Of a DNA stretch of 64,000 nt, positions 1 to 7,116 are shown piece by piece. The DNA comes from Xylanimonas oleitrophica. Lineage in GTDB: Bacteria > Actinomycetota > Actinomycetes > Actinomycetales > Cellulomonadaceae. The position numbers were made by a program, and so were the translations under genes. Under the pieces are notes generated by a model. It worked only from the letters and a program-made list of their open reading frames with translations, did no database searches and was not told the DNA's origin. Each line of letters starts with the position of its first letter. The stretch's first letter is position 1. The stretch covers positions 186,001 to 250,000 of the forward strand of contig NZ_QKWH01000004.1 of NCBI RefSeq assembly GCF_003244315.1, read 5' to 3'.

Positions 1-44
1 TGCGGGCCGAGGCGCTCACGGACGCGGTGGCGCTCGCGGGCTGA
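1..44 (+). CDS. C-terminal tail of an upstream gene (partial)
   Basis: One plus-strand frame is open from the window edge and ends at the TGA at 42-44, giving the residues RAEALTDAVALAG. The composition (Ala, Leu, acidic residues, GC-rich third positions) suits a real C-terminus. It lies 7 nt from the convergent stop of the LuxR-type gene. Too little is present to name the product, and an accidental open frame cannot be excluded. Confidence 0.4.
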   Translation, partial: RAEALTDAVALAG

Positions 45-51
45 ACCGCCG

Positions 52-2652
52 TCAGACGGCCAGGACGCGCGAGAGCTCCGACCGGTTGTCCACGCCGAGC
101 TTGCGGAAGACTCGGTGCAGGTGGTTCTCCACCGTCCGCACCGAGATCAGCAGGCGCCGCGCGATGTCCTGGTTGGACAGCCCGGCGGCGGCGAGACGAG
201 CGATCTCGTCCTCGCGGGCGGTGAGCTCGGCCGCCTCGGCCGCCGACCGCAGCCCGGCGAGGGCGTCCGCGCCCCACGGCGCCAGACGGCGGCGGGCGGC
301 GTCGTGCACCTCGGCGGCCCTCCCGGCGCGGCCGGCGGTCCGCAGCAGCCGCGTCGCGGCGGAGTACGCCGCGGTCGCCTGGGCCACCAGGCCGGCGTCC
401 GCCAGAGCGTGGGCCTCGTCCACCAGCCGCTCAGGGTCCTCGGCTGCCAGCGCGTCCACGAACTCCTGGAACCGGCCGATGATCGGTGCCGGGACGAGGG
501 CCGCCGTCTGCCGCAGCACCTGCGCCCGTTCCGACGTCGGCTCCTCCATCATGGCCAGCATCCCCGCCGTGTAGCCGGAGACGAGATAGCCGTGCGCCAG
601 CAGCGCCTGCGCCTCGTCCCACAGGCGCGTGGCGGCGAGCGCACGGGCCTCCGCCGGGGGCCGGCCCTCGGAGTCCAGCCGTGCGAGGGCGAGCGTCGGC
701 GAGCCCAGCGGGTAGGGGCCCGGACCCGTGCGCAGGGCCAGCGCCTGCTGGGCGAGGGTGCGCGCCGTCGTCGTGCGTCCCTCCTGCTGCGCGAGGTCGG
801 CCGCGATCGACAGCAGCGCCACCTGCTGCGAGCGCTCCAGGGCGGGCAGCACCCCCGCCGACAGCACCGAGCCGAGCAGGTTCCGCAGCTCGGTGGTGCG
901 CCCCCACGTCAGCAGCACCTGCGCGACGACGTACGCGGCGCCCACGATGCCCTCGACGTCGTGCACGCGCCGCGCCGCCTGCAGCTGGTCCTGCGCCCGC
1001 TCCAGCGCCTCCTCCAGGCGGCCCTCCATGAGCAGCGCCCACGACCGGGAAGCCGCACGCACCTGGGCGAACGGGGTGGTCGGCTCGCCCAGCTCCTCGA
1101 ACAGGGCGCGCGCCTCGGCCGAGCGGCCACGGGCCAGCAGCAGCTCGGCCCGCACCGTGCCCACCACCTGCACCGTGTCGGACGGGGCGGTGCCCGGGAC
1201 CGGCAGGGTCAGGTCCGCAGGGTCCGGCGCGTGCTCCACCATGAGGGTCAGGAACGCCTCGATGCCGTCCACGAGCCACACCCACTCGTCCGCCTCGAGG
1301 CGCGTGCGGTCCAGCACCTCGTGCACCTGCCTCAGGTCCCGCTCCGTGGTGCCCACGAACAGCGCGTACCAGACGTCGAACGTCACCAGGTCGCGGCGGT
1401 CACCCGTGCGGGGCGTGCCCGCCAGCACGGTGCGCACCGCCTGGGGGCCCGCCCCCGTGACCAGCATGGTGCGCAGCAGCGGCGCCGCCGTGCGCGGTGA
1501 GGGTGTCTGCTCCCACTCGCTGCGCCGCAGCAGCAGCTCGCGGTGCCAGTGCTCCAGCAGCAGGCGGTTGACGATGGTGTCCGACTCCATCGACGTGCCC
1601 GCCGCCGACGCCTCCGGGGTGAGCTGCCACGGCGTCGCCGTGGCGCTCGGCCGGTCCGCGAGCGAGCCGCCGAACGCCCGGGTCACCGCCTCGTCCACCT
1701 TCAGGTGCCGCGCCCCCACGCCCAGGTGGCGGAAGTACTCCACGATGCCGAGCGGGAACACCCCCACCAGCATCTCGTCGCCGCGGGGCACGAACCGCAG
1801 CAGCCGGTAGCCGTCGAGCTCCTCGAGCACCTCCCACGACATGAGCCGGCGGGCCGTGCTCACGTCCACCGTGCCCGCCAGGGCCAGGGCGTGCAGCCCG
1901 TCGATCGCCGGGGGGCTCAGACGCTGCAGCAGCGGGTCCACGCTGCGCACCATCTCCGGCGTCCACATGTCCGGCCCCGCCTGCCAGACGCCGTCGACCT
2001 GCCGCAGGCCGCCGTGCTGGCGGGCGCCCTCCGCCAGCGCCAGGGCCAGGCCCGGCAGGCCGCCCGACGCCGCGAACACGCGGGAGACGGTGGCGGCGTC
2101 GATCGGCCCGCCCAGGGCGTCGACCAGCAGCGTCTGCGTGTCCACGAACCCCAGCGGCGGCACCTGCAGGGTCACCCCCGGCTGCACCTCGGCCGGCACC
2201 CGGTACGGGCGGCGCATGGCCCGCGGCTTGGGGTACGACGTCGACAGCAGCGGGAACGGGGCGATCTGGTGCGCTGCCACGATCGCCCCGATCGACGTCT
2301 CGTCCAGGTCCACCTCGTCGTCCACCACGAGCAGCGCCCGACCGCCCCGGACGGCCGCCAGGATCCCCTGCACCGCGGCCGAGACCGCCGTCGTCGCCTG
2401 GGAGCCCTGTCGCGCCACCAGGCCGGCGATCGCCAGCGCCTCGAGCGGGCGCTCCCGCAGCGCCAGCACCCCGTGGACCCGCACCACGTGCCAGCCCGCG
2501 TCCTCCAGCTCGTCCGCCACGGCCTGCGCCAGCAGGGTGCGGCCCGAGCCGGGCAGACCCTGGAGGTCCACGCTCCTGCCGGCCATCAGGTGCCTGACGG
2601 CGTCGTCACGGACGTCGACGTGCAGCGTGCCCGAGAGGGTCATGCGTCTCAT
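52..2652 (-). CDS. LAL-type ATPase/LuxR transcriptional regulator
   Basis: Large cytoplasmic regulator of about 866 residues. The N-terminus carries an AAA/STAND-type NTPase with a Walker A loop GLPGSGRT near residues 32-39 and a Walker-B-like stretch ALLVVDDEVD near residue 100. The middle is a long Ala/Leu/Arg-rich helical region of TPR-like character. The last ~60 residues form a LuxR/GerE helix-turn-helix (LTAREDEIARL, then VRTVENHLHRVFRKLGV). This is the LAL architecture, in which ATP or ligand binding controls DNA binding. Target genes are unknown; the gene is divergent from the small-peptide/AraC pair, an obvious candidate. The start is uncertain: ATG at 2652, ATG at 2643 or GTG at 2658 are in frame and none has a clear ribosome-binding site. 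Further upstream the frame becomes Arg/Pro-rich and unlike protein. Confidence 0.88.
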   Translation of the reverse strand: MRRMTLSGTLHVDVRDDAVRHLMAGRSVDLQGLPGSGRTLLAQAVADELEDAGWHVVRVHGVLALRERPLEALAIAGLVARQGSQATTAVSAAVQGILAAVRGGRALLVVDDEVDLDETSIGAIVAAHQIAPFPLLSTSYPKPRAMRRPYRVPAEVQPGVTLQVPPLGFVDTQTLLVDALGGPIDAATVSRVFAASGGLPGLALALAEGARQHGGLRQVDGVWQAGPDMWTPEMVRSVDPLLQRLSPPAIDGLHALALAGTVDVSTARRLMSWEVLEELDGYRLLRFVPRGDEMLVGVFPLGIVEYFRHLGVGARHLKVDEAVTRAFGGSLADRPSATATPWQLTPEASAAGTSMESDTIVNRLLLEHWHRELLLRRSEWEQTPSPRTAAPLLRTMLVTGAGPQAVRTVLAGTPRTGDRRDLVTFDVWYALFVGTTERDLRQVHEVLDRTRLEADEWVWLVDGIEAFLTLMVEHAPDPADLTLPVPGTAPSDTVQVVGTVRAELLLARGRSAEARALFEELGEPTTPFAQVRAASRSWALLMEGRLEEALERAQDQLQAARRVHDVEGIVGAAYVVAQVLLTWGRTTELRNLLGSVLSAGVLPALERSQQVALLSIAADLAQQEGRTTTARTLAQQALALRTGPGPYPLGSPTLALARLDSEGRPPAEARALAATRLWDEAQALLAHGYLVSGYTAGMLAMMEEPTSERAQVLRQTAALVPAPIIGRFQEFVDALAAEDPERLVDEAHALADAGLVAQATAAYSAATRLLRTAGRAGRAAEVHDAARRRLAPWGADALAGLRSAAEAAELTAREDEIARLAAAGLSNQDIARRLLISVRTVENHLHRVFRKLGVDNRSELSRVLAV

Positions 2653-2809
2653 CGTCACCCAGCGCCCGGAGCCGTGCCACGTGGCCGATCGGGGTGCGCC
2701 AACCGGCCCCGCGCCCCGCTCCCGGCGGCGAGGGTGGACGTACCGCGGCGGGGAGCACCCCCGGCGCACGGCCGGCCGACGTCCCCTCCGCCGCCGTGCC
2801 ACCCGCGGC

Positions 2810-2853
2810 GGACGGGCGCCCGCGCGCGGCCCCCTCCCGCGCGGGCGCCGTCC
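2810..2853 (+). promoter_or_regulatory. Strong GC hairpin before the small-peptide ORF
   Basis: An almost perfect stem (GGACGG plus CGCCCGCGCG pairing with CGCGCGGGCG plus CCGTCC, one bulged G) closes an ~11-nt loop and ends 30 nt before the ATG at 2884. It lies in the 231-bp gap between the divergent LuxR gene and the peptide ORF. It could be a leader-RNA structure such as an attenuator, or simply a product of high GC; no U tract follows. Confidence 0.4.
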
Positions 2854-2883
2854 GGCAACCGTCACGAGCAGGAAGGACCAGCC

Positions 2884-2988
2884 ATGCTCACCTCCCGGAC
2901 CGCCGTCGTCCGCACCCTGCGCAGGGACCTCGTCGTGGGCGCCCTGCTGGCCGTGGTGCTGTGCCTGCCGATCGTGTGCGTGGGCTGA
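2884..2988 (+). CDS. 34-residue single-pass membrane peptide
   Basis: Short ORF with a good ribosome-binding site (GGAAGGA at 2871-2877, 6 nt before the ATG). The peptide has a basic N-terminus (TSRTAVVRTLRRD) followed by one hydrophobic segment (LVVGALLAVVLCLPIVCVG), so a small inner-membrane protein with the N-terminus inside is likely. Its TGA overlaps the ATG of the AraC regulator as TGATG, implying translational coupling. No family is recognised. It could be a real membrane peptide, a regulatory leader peptide, or only a ribosome-loading ORF for the next gene. Two Cys lie in or near the hydrophobic segment. Confidence 0.6.
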   Translation: MLTSRTAVVRTLRRDLVVGALLAVVLCLPIVCVG

Positions 2989-3803
2989 TGGAGCGCCGAC
3001 GCCAGGCGCGGTACGGCGCCTACCTGCTCTCCCTCGTCCAGACCGGCCCCGCCAGGCACCGTGTGCCCGGCGACAACTTCGGCCACCCGTGGCGTGCCGT
3101 GCGGCTGGTGGTCGTGCTCGACGGCGAGGTCACCGTGCGCGCGGCCGGCACCGTCGAGGTGCTGGGGCGCCGTGCCGCCGTGCTCGCCGTGGGCTGGCGC
3201 CCGTTCGAGGTATCGACGCCGGGCGCGCTGCTGCTGGAGGTCGACGTGGCCGTGGACCGCACGGCCCTGCGCGGCACCTTCGACGACTCGCCGCTGGCGG
3301 TGTGGGGGGCCGGCACCGTGGTGCCCGGTGCGACGGCGGCCGCCCTGCGCGAGCTGCTGCGCCACCCGGGAGCCGAGCCGCAGGTGCACGCCCAGACGGT
3401 GCGCGTGGTGGAGCAGCTGGTCACCTCGGTGCTGTCCACGCGGCCCCGGCCGCCCTCGCCCGAGCTGCTCGAGCAGGTGGAGCGCGACCGCGTGGTGCAG
3501 CACATCGCCGCCCACCACGCCGACCACGGCCTGACGCCCGCGCGGATCGCGGAGCACTTCGGCGTCTCCACCCGCACCCTGCACCGCCTGTTCGAGGACG
3601 ACGAGCGCACCGTGTGCGGGTGGGTGGCGCACGAGCGCCTGCGCAGCGCCCTCGCGCGGCTGCACGACCCGCGCTACGCGTCCGTCACGCTCGAGGACCT
3701 GGCGGAGCTGTGCGGGTACGGGTCGGCGCTCGCCCTGCGGCGGGCGGTGCTGGCCGCGACAGGCTCGACGCCGTCGGAGCTGCGGTCGAGGCTCGCGAGC
3801 TGA
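2988..3803 (+). CDS. AraC-family transcriptional regulator
   Basis: Protein of 271 residues. The N-terminal ~140 residues look like a cupin-type sensing half (LDGEVTVRAAGTVEVLG). The C-terminal ~100 residues form the double helix-turn-helix of the AraC family: first HTH at LTPARIAEHFGVSTRTLHR, second around VTLEDLAELCGYGSALALRR, ending TPSELRSRLAS. The ATG shares bases with the TGA of the preceding 34-residue peptide, so expression probably depends on that ORF being translated. The longer upstream frame is rejected because it runs through the GC hairpin. The ligand and regulon are not evident. Downstream lies the convergent TetR gene. Confidence 0.85.
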   Translation: MERRRQARYGAYLLSLVQTGPARHRVPGDNFGHPWRAVRLVVVLDGEVTVRAAGTVEVLGRRAAVLAVGWRPFEVSTPGALLLEVDVAVDRTALRGTFDDSPLAVWGAGTVVPGATAAALRELLRHPGAEPQVHAQTVRVVEQLVTSVLSTRPRPPSPELLEQVERDRVVQHIAAHHADHGLTPARIAEHFGVSTRTLHRLFEDDERTVCGWVAHERLRSALARLHDPRYASVTLEDLAELCGYGSALALRRAVLAATGSTPSELRSRLAS

Positions 3804-3857
3804 CCGCGCGATCCGGCGGCGGAGCGTTCCCGGCGGCGGTGCGCTGCCCGGTGGTGC

Positions 3858-4460
3858 TCAGGCCGCGACGAACTGCGCGCCCACGGCGCGCAGCACGAAC
3901 GCCTCGGCGGCGCGGATGGCGCGCTCTCGGGCCGCGGGCTCCTCGGGGATGAGCCGGCCGGACAGGCAGGCGTTGACGAGCTGCACGGTGGGGTCGATGT
4001 CCTGCTCGGGGAACTCGCCGGCGGCGATGCCGGAGCGCAGGATGCGCCGCAGGATCGACTCGACGATCTCGGCGTGCTCGCGCAGCCGCTGCAGCGTGGG
4101 GCGCGAGAGCACCGTGCGCAGGTCCGGCCCGGGCGCGAGGTGGAAGACGCGGGCGAGCTGGGCCTGCTGGCGGATGTAGGTGCGCAGCTGCTCGACCGGG
4201 TCGTCGACACCCTCGAGCGCGCGCTCCAGGGTGTGGGCGTACTGCTCGGTCTCGTGGGTGATGAAGCCGAGGAGGAGCGCTTCCTTGTCGGGGAAGTGGT
4301 TGTAGACGGCGGTGCGTCCCACGCCTGCTGCGGCGGCGATGTCCGCGAGCGTGATCGTGTCGAACCCGCGCTCCTGCATCAGCGTCGAGAGTGCGGTGAA
4401 CAGCTTGTGCCGGGTCATCTGGCGGTGCTCGTGCAGGCTCTTGCCGATGATCTTGGGCAT
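3858..4460 (-). CDS. TetR-family transcriptional regulator
   Basis: Protein of 200 residues, typical for the family. The N-terminal DNA-binding domain spans about residues 15-62 (HKLFTALSTLMQERGFDTIT, LADIAAAAGVGRTAVYNHFP, DKEALL), followed by a helical ligand-binding domain. A perfect-ended inverted repeat lies directly upstream of its start (4462-4487) in the 68-bp space shared with the divergent DinB-like gene. Autoregulation and repression of that neighbour are therefore the simplest model. The ligand is unknown. Confidence 0.9.
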   Translation of the reverse strand: MPKIIGKSLHEHRQMTRHKLFTALSTLMQERGFDTITLADIAAAAGVGRTAVYNHFPDKEALLLGFITHETEQYAHTLERALEGVDDPVEQLRTYIRQQAQLARVFHLAPGPDLRTVLSRPTLQRLREHAEIVESILRRILRSGIAAGEFPEQDIDPTVQLVNACLSGRLIPEEPAARERAIRAAEAFVLRAVGAQFVAA

Positions 4461-4461
4461 G

Positions 4462-4487
4462 CTGACATCATAGGGGCACTACGTCAG
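4462..4487. promoter_or_regulatory. Candidate TetR operator palindrome
   Basis: A 26-bp imperfect inverted repeat with identical outer pentamers, CTGAC at 4462-4466 and GTCAG at 4483-4487. Inside these the arms agree up to purine-purine changes at most positions. It sits 2 bp outside the TetR start codon and 30 bp before the -10-like hexamer of the divergent gene, the normal place for a TetR operator. Confidence 0.55.
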
Positions 4488-4516
4488 TACCAGGGACAGC
4501 AGCCCTTGCAGCGCCG

Positions 4517-4522
4517 TACGCT
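4517..4522 (+). promoter_or_regulatory. -10 element of a probable leaderless promoter
   Basis: TACGCT ends 6 nt before the ATG at 4529 and no Shine-Dalgarno sequence lies between, so the transcript probably starts at or near the start codon of the DinB-like gene. Confidence 0.5.
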
Positions 4523-4528
4523 GCGACG

Positions 4529-5056
4529 ATGCAGCGCGACGGCATCGAGCCCGACACCAAGGACTGGACCTGGGTGCTGGAGCGCCCCTGCCCCGAGTGC
4601 GGCTTCAGCGCCGCCGGGATCGAGCCGCACGCGGTCGGCGACGCCGTCCGCGCCACCCTCCCGCGGTGGCGCACCGCGCTCACCCGGGCCGACGTCGCCA
4701 CCCGCCCGGCCGCCGGCGTGTGGTCGCCGCTGGAGTACGGCGCCCACGTGCGCGACGTCTTCCGCGTCTTCGACACCCGGCTCGCCGCCATGCTCCAGCA
4801 GCACGACCCGCTCTTCGACGACTGGGACCAGGACGCCGCGGCGCTCGCGGACGGGTACGCCCACCAGGATCCGACGGTCGTCGCGGGAGAGCTGGAGGAG
4901 GCGGGCGCGGCGGTGGCGGCGCGCTTCGACACCGTGGGCCCGGACGACGCCGAGCGGCCCGGGCGCCGCTCCAACGGGTCGGTGTTCACCGTCCGCACGC
5001 TGGGGCGGTACTTCCTGCACGACGTCGTCCACCACCTGCACGACGTGCGCGCCTGA
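4529..5056 (+). CDS. DinB-like four-helix metal-binding protein
   Basis: Protein of 175 residues resembling the DinB/maleylpyruvate-isomerase-like (YfiT) four-helix bundles that are numerous in actinobacteria; some are mycothiol-dependent transferases. Supporting features are the N-terminal WTWVLERPCPECGF segment seen in this subgroup and His-bearing helices (LEYGAHVRDVF and LHDVVHHLHDV) in the places of the metal triad. It is divergent from the TetR regulator and shares its candidate operator, so it may be its target. The substrate is unknown and metal binding is inferred. Confidence 0.75.
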   Translation: MQRDGIEPDTKDWTWVLERPCPECGFSAAGIEPHAVGDAVRATLPRWRTALTRADVATRPAAGVWSPLEYGAHVRDVFRVFDTRLAAMLQQHDPLFDDWDQDAAALADGYAHQDPTVVAGELEEAGAAVAARFDTVGPDDAERPGRRSNGSVFTVRTLGRYFLHDVVHHLHDVRA

Positions 5057-5175
5057 GCCGTCTGGCAGGGCGTCGATCCGGGCCGGACCGGGTGAAAACG
5101 GGCCGACACGCCGTCTGGAGACGCAGGAATCTCAACATGTAACACGAACCCTCCCGGCTCGCACCTCGGGGCCGC

Positions 5176-5181
5176 TACCGT
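5176..5181 (+). promoter_or_regulatory. -10 element of a probable leaderless promoter
   Basis: TACCGT ends 7 nt before the ATG at 5189; no ribosome-binding site is present between them. Confidence 0.5.
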
Positions 5182-5188
5182 TCGCGCC

Positions 5189-6190
5189 ATGCCGCACGCC
5201 GCCCCGTTCGTGCCCCCCGAGCGAGCCGCGGACCACCTGCTGCTCGTCCCCGCCGACGACAGCCTGCCGACGCTGCCCGAGCTCGTCGGCGCGTGGTTCC
5301 CCGACCCCACGTGGCTCCGCGAGCCCGTGGTGCCGCCCGAACGGCCGTCGTCCGGTGCGCGCTTCCGCGGTCTGCGGCCCAGCAAGCCCGCCGAGCCCGT
5401 GCCCGGCCTGCTGCGCGTGGGGGAGGAGCACGGGCTCCACGGCCCCTTCCCGGTGGATGCCGAGCAGGCGGCCGACCTCGGGATGGCGGGCCCTGCCTCC
5501 GCCTGGGCGCTGACCAGGATCGAGGGCGAGGCGTTCCCGCGCAGCCGTCGCCCGGCGTCGTACGACGACCGTGACGGCATCTCGCGAGCGTTCGCGGCCG
5601 GGCTGCCCGAGGGCGAGGAGCTGCGGGCGGTCCAGTGGGCCGTCGCGGCCGCGCGCAAGGTGGGTGGGGTGGTGCTGGTCGACGGTCAGGTGCGGCTGGC
5701 GCCGGACCCGCGCGGGGCCGTGGACCTCACGCTGTACTCGGCACGTGCCATGGCGGCCGCCGACCTGCTGCACCAGGTCCGGGTGCTGGTGGCCACGGCC
5801 GAGATCGAGGCGCAGTCCACCGGGATCGACGGCGCGGCGCAGTACACCGTGGTGGGCCGCACGCCCTACGACGGCGCCGTGTCCGTGCGCGTCGAGCGGG
5901 TCGATCGTGTGCCGCGCTCCCTGGCGGGCCTCGACTGGCAGCTCTACGGGCCGTTCACCTACCACCTGGGCTGGGTGCCGCAGGACCCGTACGAGCTGCA
6001 GACAGAGCAGCCGTCAGGTCTGCACCTGATCGCGCGCGGTCGCATGCGCGTGCTCCTGGCGCGGCTCGCCTCGGGGTTGCACGAGCGGCTGGAGGGCGTG
6101 TTCGTCGACGACGGCGGCTTCGTGGTCGGTGCCGCCGAGCTTGCCGGCCGGCTCGACGACCAGGAGGACGGCGCGCGCGCCTGGGTGTGA
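5189..6190 (+). CDS. Protein of unknown function, paralog of 9238-10362
   Basis: Protein of 333 residues with no signal peptide or membrane segment, so probably cytoplasmic. I do not recognise a named family. It is clearly related to the protein encoded at 9238-10362: both share RAF-AGLP-(E/N)-EE-R-V-W-VA-AR-GG-V-VD, then DP-AVDL-SA, and a C-terminal block (TYHLGW or AYHVRW, then HLIARGR or HLVARKR). The shared acidic and aromatic positions suggest one globular domain of about 200 residues. A leaderless-type -10 precedes the start. The two genes bracket pirin, tRNA-Gly and dcd. The function cannot be assigned. Confidence 0.75.
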   Translation: MPHAAPFVPPERAADHLLLVPADDSLPTLPELVGAWFPDPTWLREPVVPPERPSSGARFRGLRPSKPAEPVPGLLRVGEEHGLHGPFPVDAEQAADLGMAGPASAWALTRIEGEAFPRSRRPASYDDRDGISRAFAAGLPEGEELRAVQWAVAAARKVGGVVLVDGQVRLAPDPRGAVDLTLYSARAMAAADLLHQVRVLVATAEIEAQSTGIDGAAQYTVVGRTPYDGAVSVRVERVDRVPRSLAGLDWQLYGPFTYHLGWVPQDPYELQTEQPSGLHLIARGRMRVLLARLASGLHERLEGVFVDDGGFVVGAAELAGRLDDQEDGARAWV

Positions 6191-6201
6191 GGCGGCCCGA
6201 C

Positions 6202-6238
6202 TTGTCCACAGGCTGTGTCCACAGGGTTGTGTGGACAG
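6202..6238. promoter_or_regulatory. DnaA-box-like cluster A
   Basis: Three 9-mers in 37 bp: TTGTCCACA at 6202-6210, a perfect match to the actinobacterial DnaA box; GTGTCCACA at 6215-6223, 8 of 9; and TGTGGACAG at 6230-6238, 8 of 9 on the minus strand. It lies immediately after the stop codon of the preceding gene. Weaker matches follow at 6270-6289. Confidence 0.5.
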
Positions 6239-6583
6239 CCACCCGCACCCTGCCCGACCTGCGGTGAGACCGTCCACGGGTGTGGACCGCCGCCCGGAGG
6301 CCGCGCCGCCAGGCTCGCGCGAGCGCGCCGGACGCCGCCGGGCGCGGGGGAGCGTGCGGGCGCCGAAGGGTGCGGGTGGCGGGCCGCCGTCGAGCCTGAC
6401 CAGGCGAGATGCTTGAAACACCGCGGAAATCCGGGGGTCACGCAGGCGGCGGGCCGGGTGAGGAACGCGCGGGCGGCGCGCTGGCGGTGCGGTCCGAGCC
6501 CGGCAGCGGGGGCGGTCGGGGCGGCCCGGGTCGGCGGTGCGGGTGGTTGAGCACTAGCGCAACCCGTCACCGGGACGGTCCCG

Positions 6584-6650
6584 TCATCCACAGATTTGTT
6601 CCACAGGGTTGTGGGTGATGTGGGGATTCCGCCACAGCGCCTGTGGATGA
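6584..6650. promoter_or_regulatory. DnaA-box-like cluster B
   Basis: TCATCCACA at 6584-6592 (8 of 9 to TTATCCACA), TGTTCCACA at 6597-6605 (7 of 9) and TGTGGATGA at 6642-6650 (8 of 9, minus strand). The latter two are accompanied by CAGGG or CCTGTGG extensions. About 350 bp separates this group from cluster A. No AT-rich unwinding element is visible between them. Confidence 0.45.
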
Positions 6651-7025
6651 ACCTGTGGTCGGTGAGAAGGCTCACCCGAGCCTCGTCCTGGGCCTTGCAC
6701 GACCCCCGGGACGGGGGCTACAAACGTGGCTACCGGTTCCGACCACGAGGACCCCACGGCCCCGCTGCAGAGGGCCACGGGCCTCGCGGCGGAGCAAGGT
6801 CGACCGGAGAACGACGAGCCATCCCGTACCGCGGTGCGGGCTGCGGGTGACGACGCAGGTGCTCGGGCGGGGCCGGAAGACCACCCGCGTCCGGCGGGCC
6901 GTGGAGAACGGGTCAGGGGTGCCTCGCGAGGAACGGCTCCTGACCTGACGGCTCGTCGGGGCCGTGACGTCGACGCGGCGCCCCTGGTCCCCGGGACCGT
7001 CGATCAGGGGTACGCGGTTGTCATC

Positions 7026-7055
7026 CGAGGCCCCCCGGCAGGCCGGGGGGCCTCG
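7026..7055. terminator. Terminator-like perfect hairpin
   Basis: Perfect 14-bp arms (CGAGGCCCCCCGGC and its complement) around a 2-nt AG spacer, without a U tract. It ends 61 bp before the pirin start and about 840 bp after the last upstream CDS, so it either insulates pirin or ends an unannotated plus-strand transcript. Confidence 0.6.
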
Positions 7056-7104
7056 GCCATGCCCGGAGCCGCTGCCCCACCGAGCCGTCCCCGCCGTCGC
7101 CCCC

Positions 7105-7110
7105 TACGCT
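7105..7110 (+). promoter_or_regulatory. -10 element of a probable leaderless promoter
   Basis: TACGCT ends 6 nt before the pirin ATG at 7117; no ribosome-binding site lies between. Confidence 0.5.
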
Positions 7111-7116
7111 CGCACC

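Larger units (their letters stand above)
6191..7116. other. 926-bp stretch without a recognisable gene
   Basis: No frame here has convincing protein character. It contains two groups of DnaA-box-like 9-mers (6202-6238 and 6584-6650), a hairpin with arms GGTCAGG (6911-6917) and CCTGACC (6939-6945), and a strong terminator-like hairpin at 7026-7055. An open frame starting GTG at 6726 begins plausibly but runs through the terminator hairpin without a stop. A terminator this far from the preceding CDS suggests an unannotated transcript between about 6660 and 7026. Confidence 0.5.

Noticed and set aside
6202-6650. Interpretation of the DnaA-box-like region as oriC
   Set aside because: No dnaA, dnaN, recF, rpmH or parAB genes are near, no AT-rich unwinding region is visible, and there are too few strong boxes for an actinobacterial oriC.
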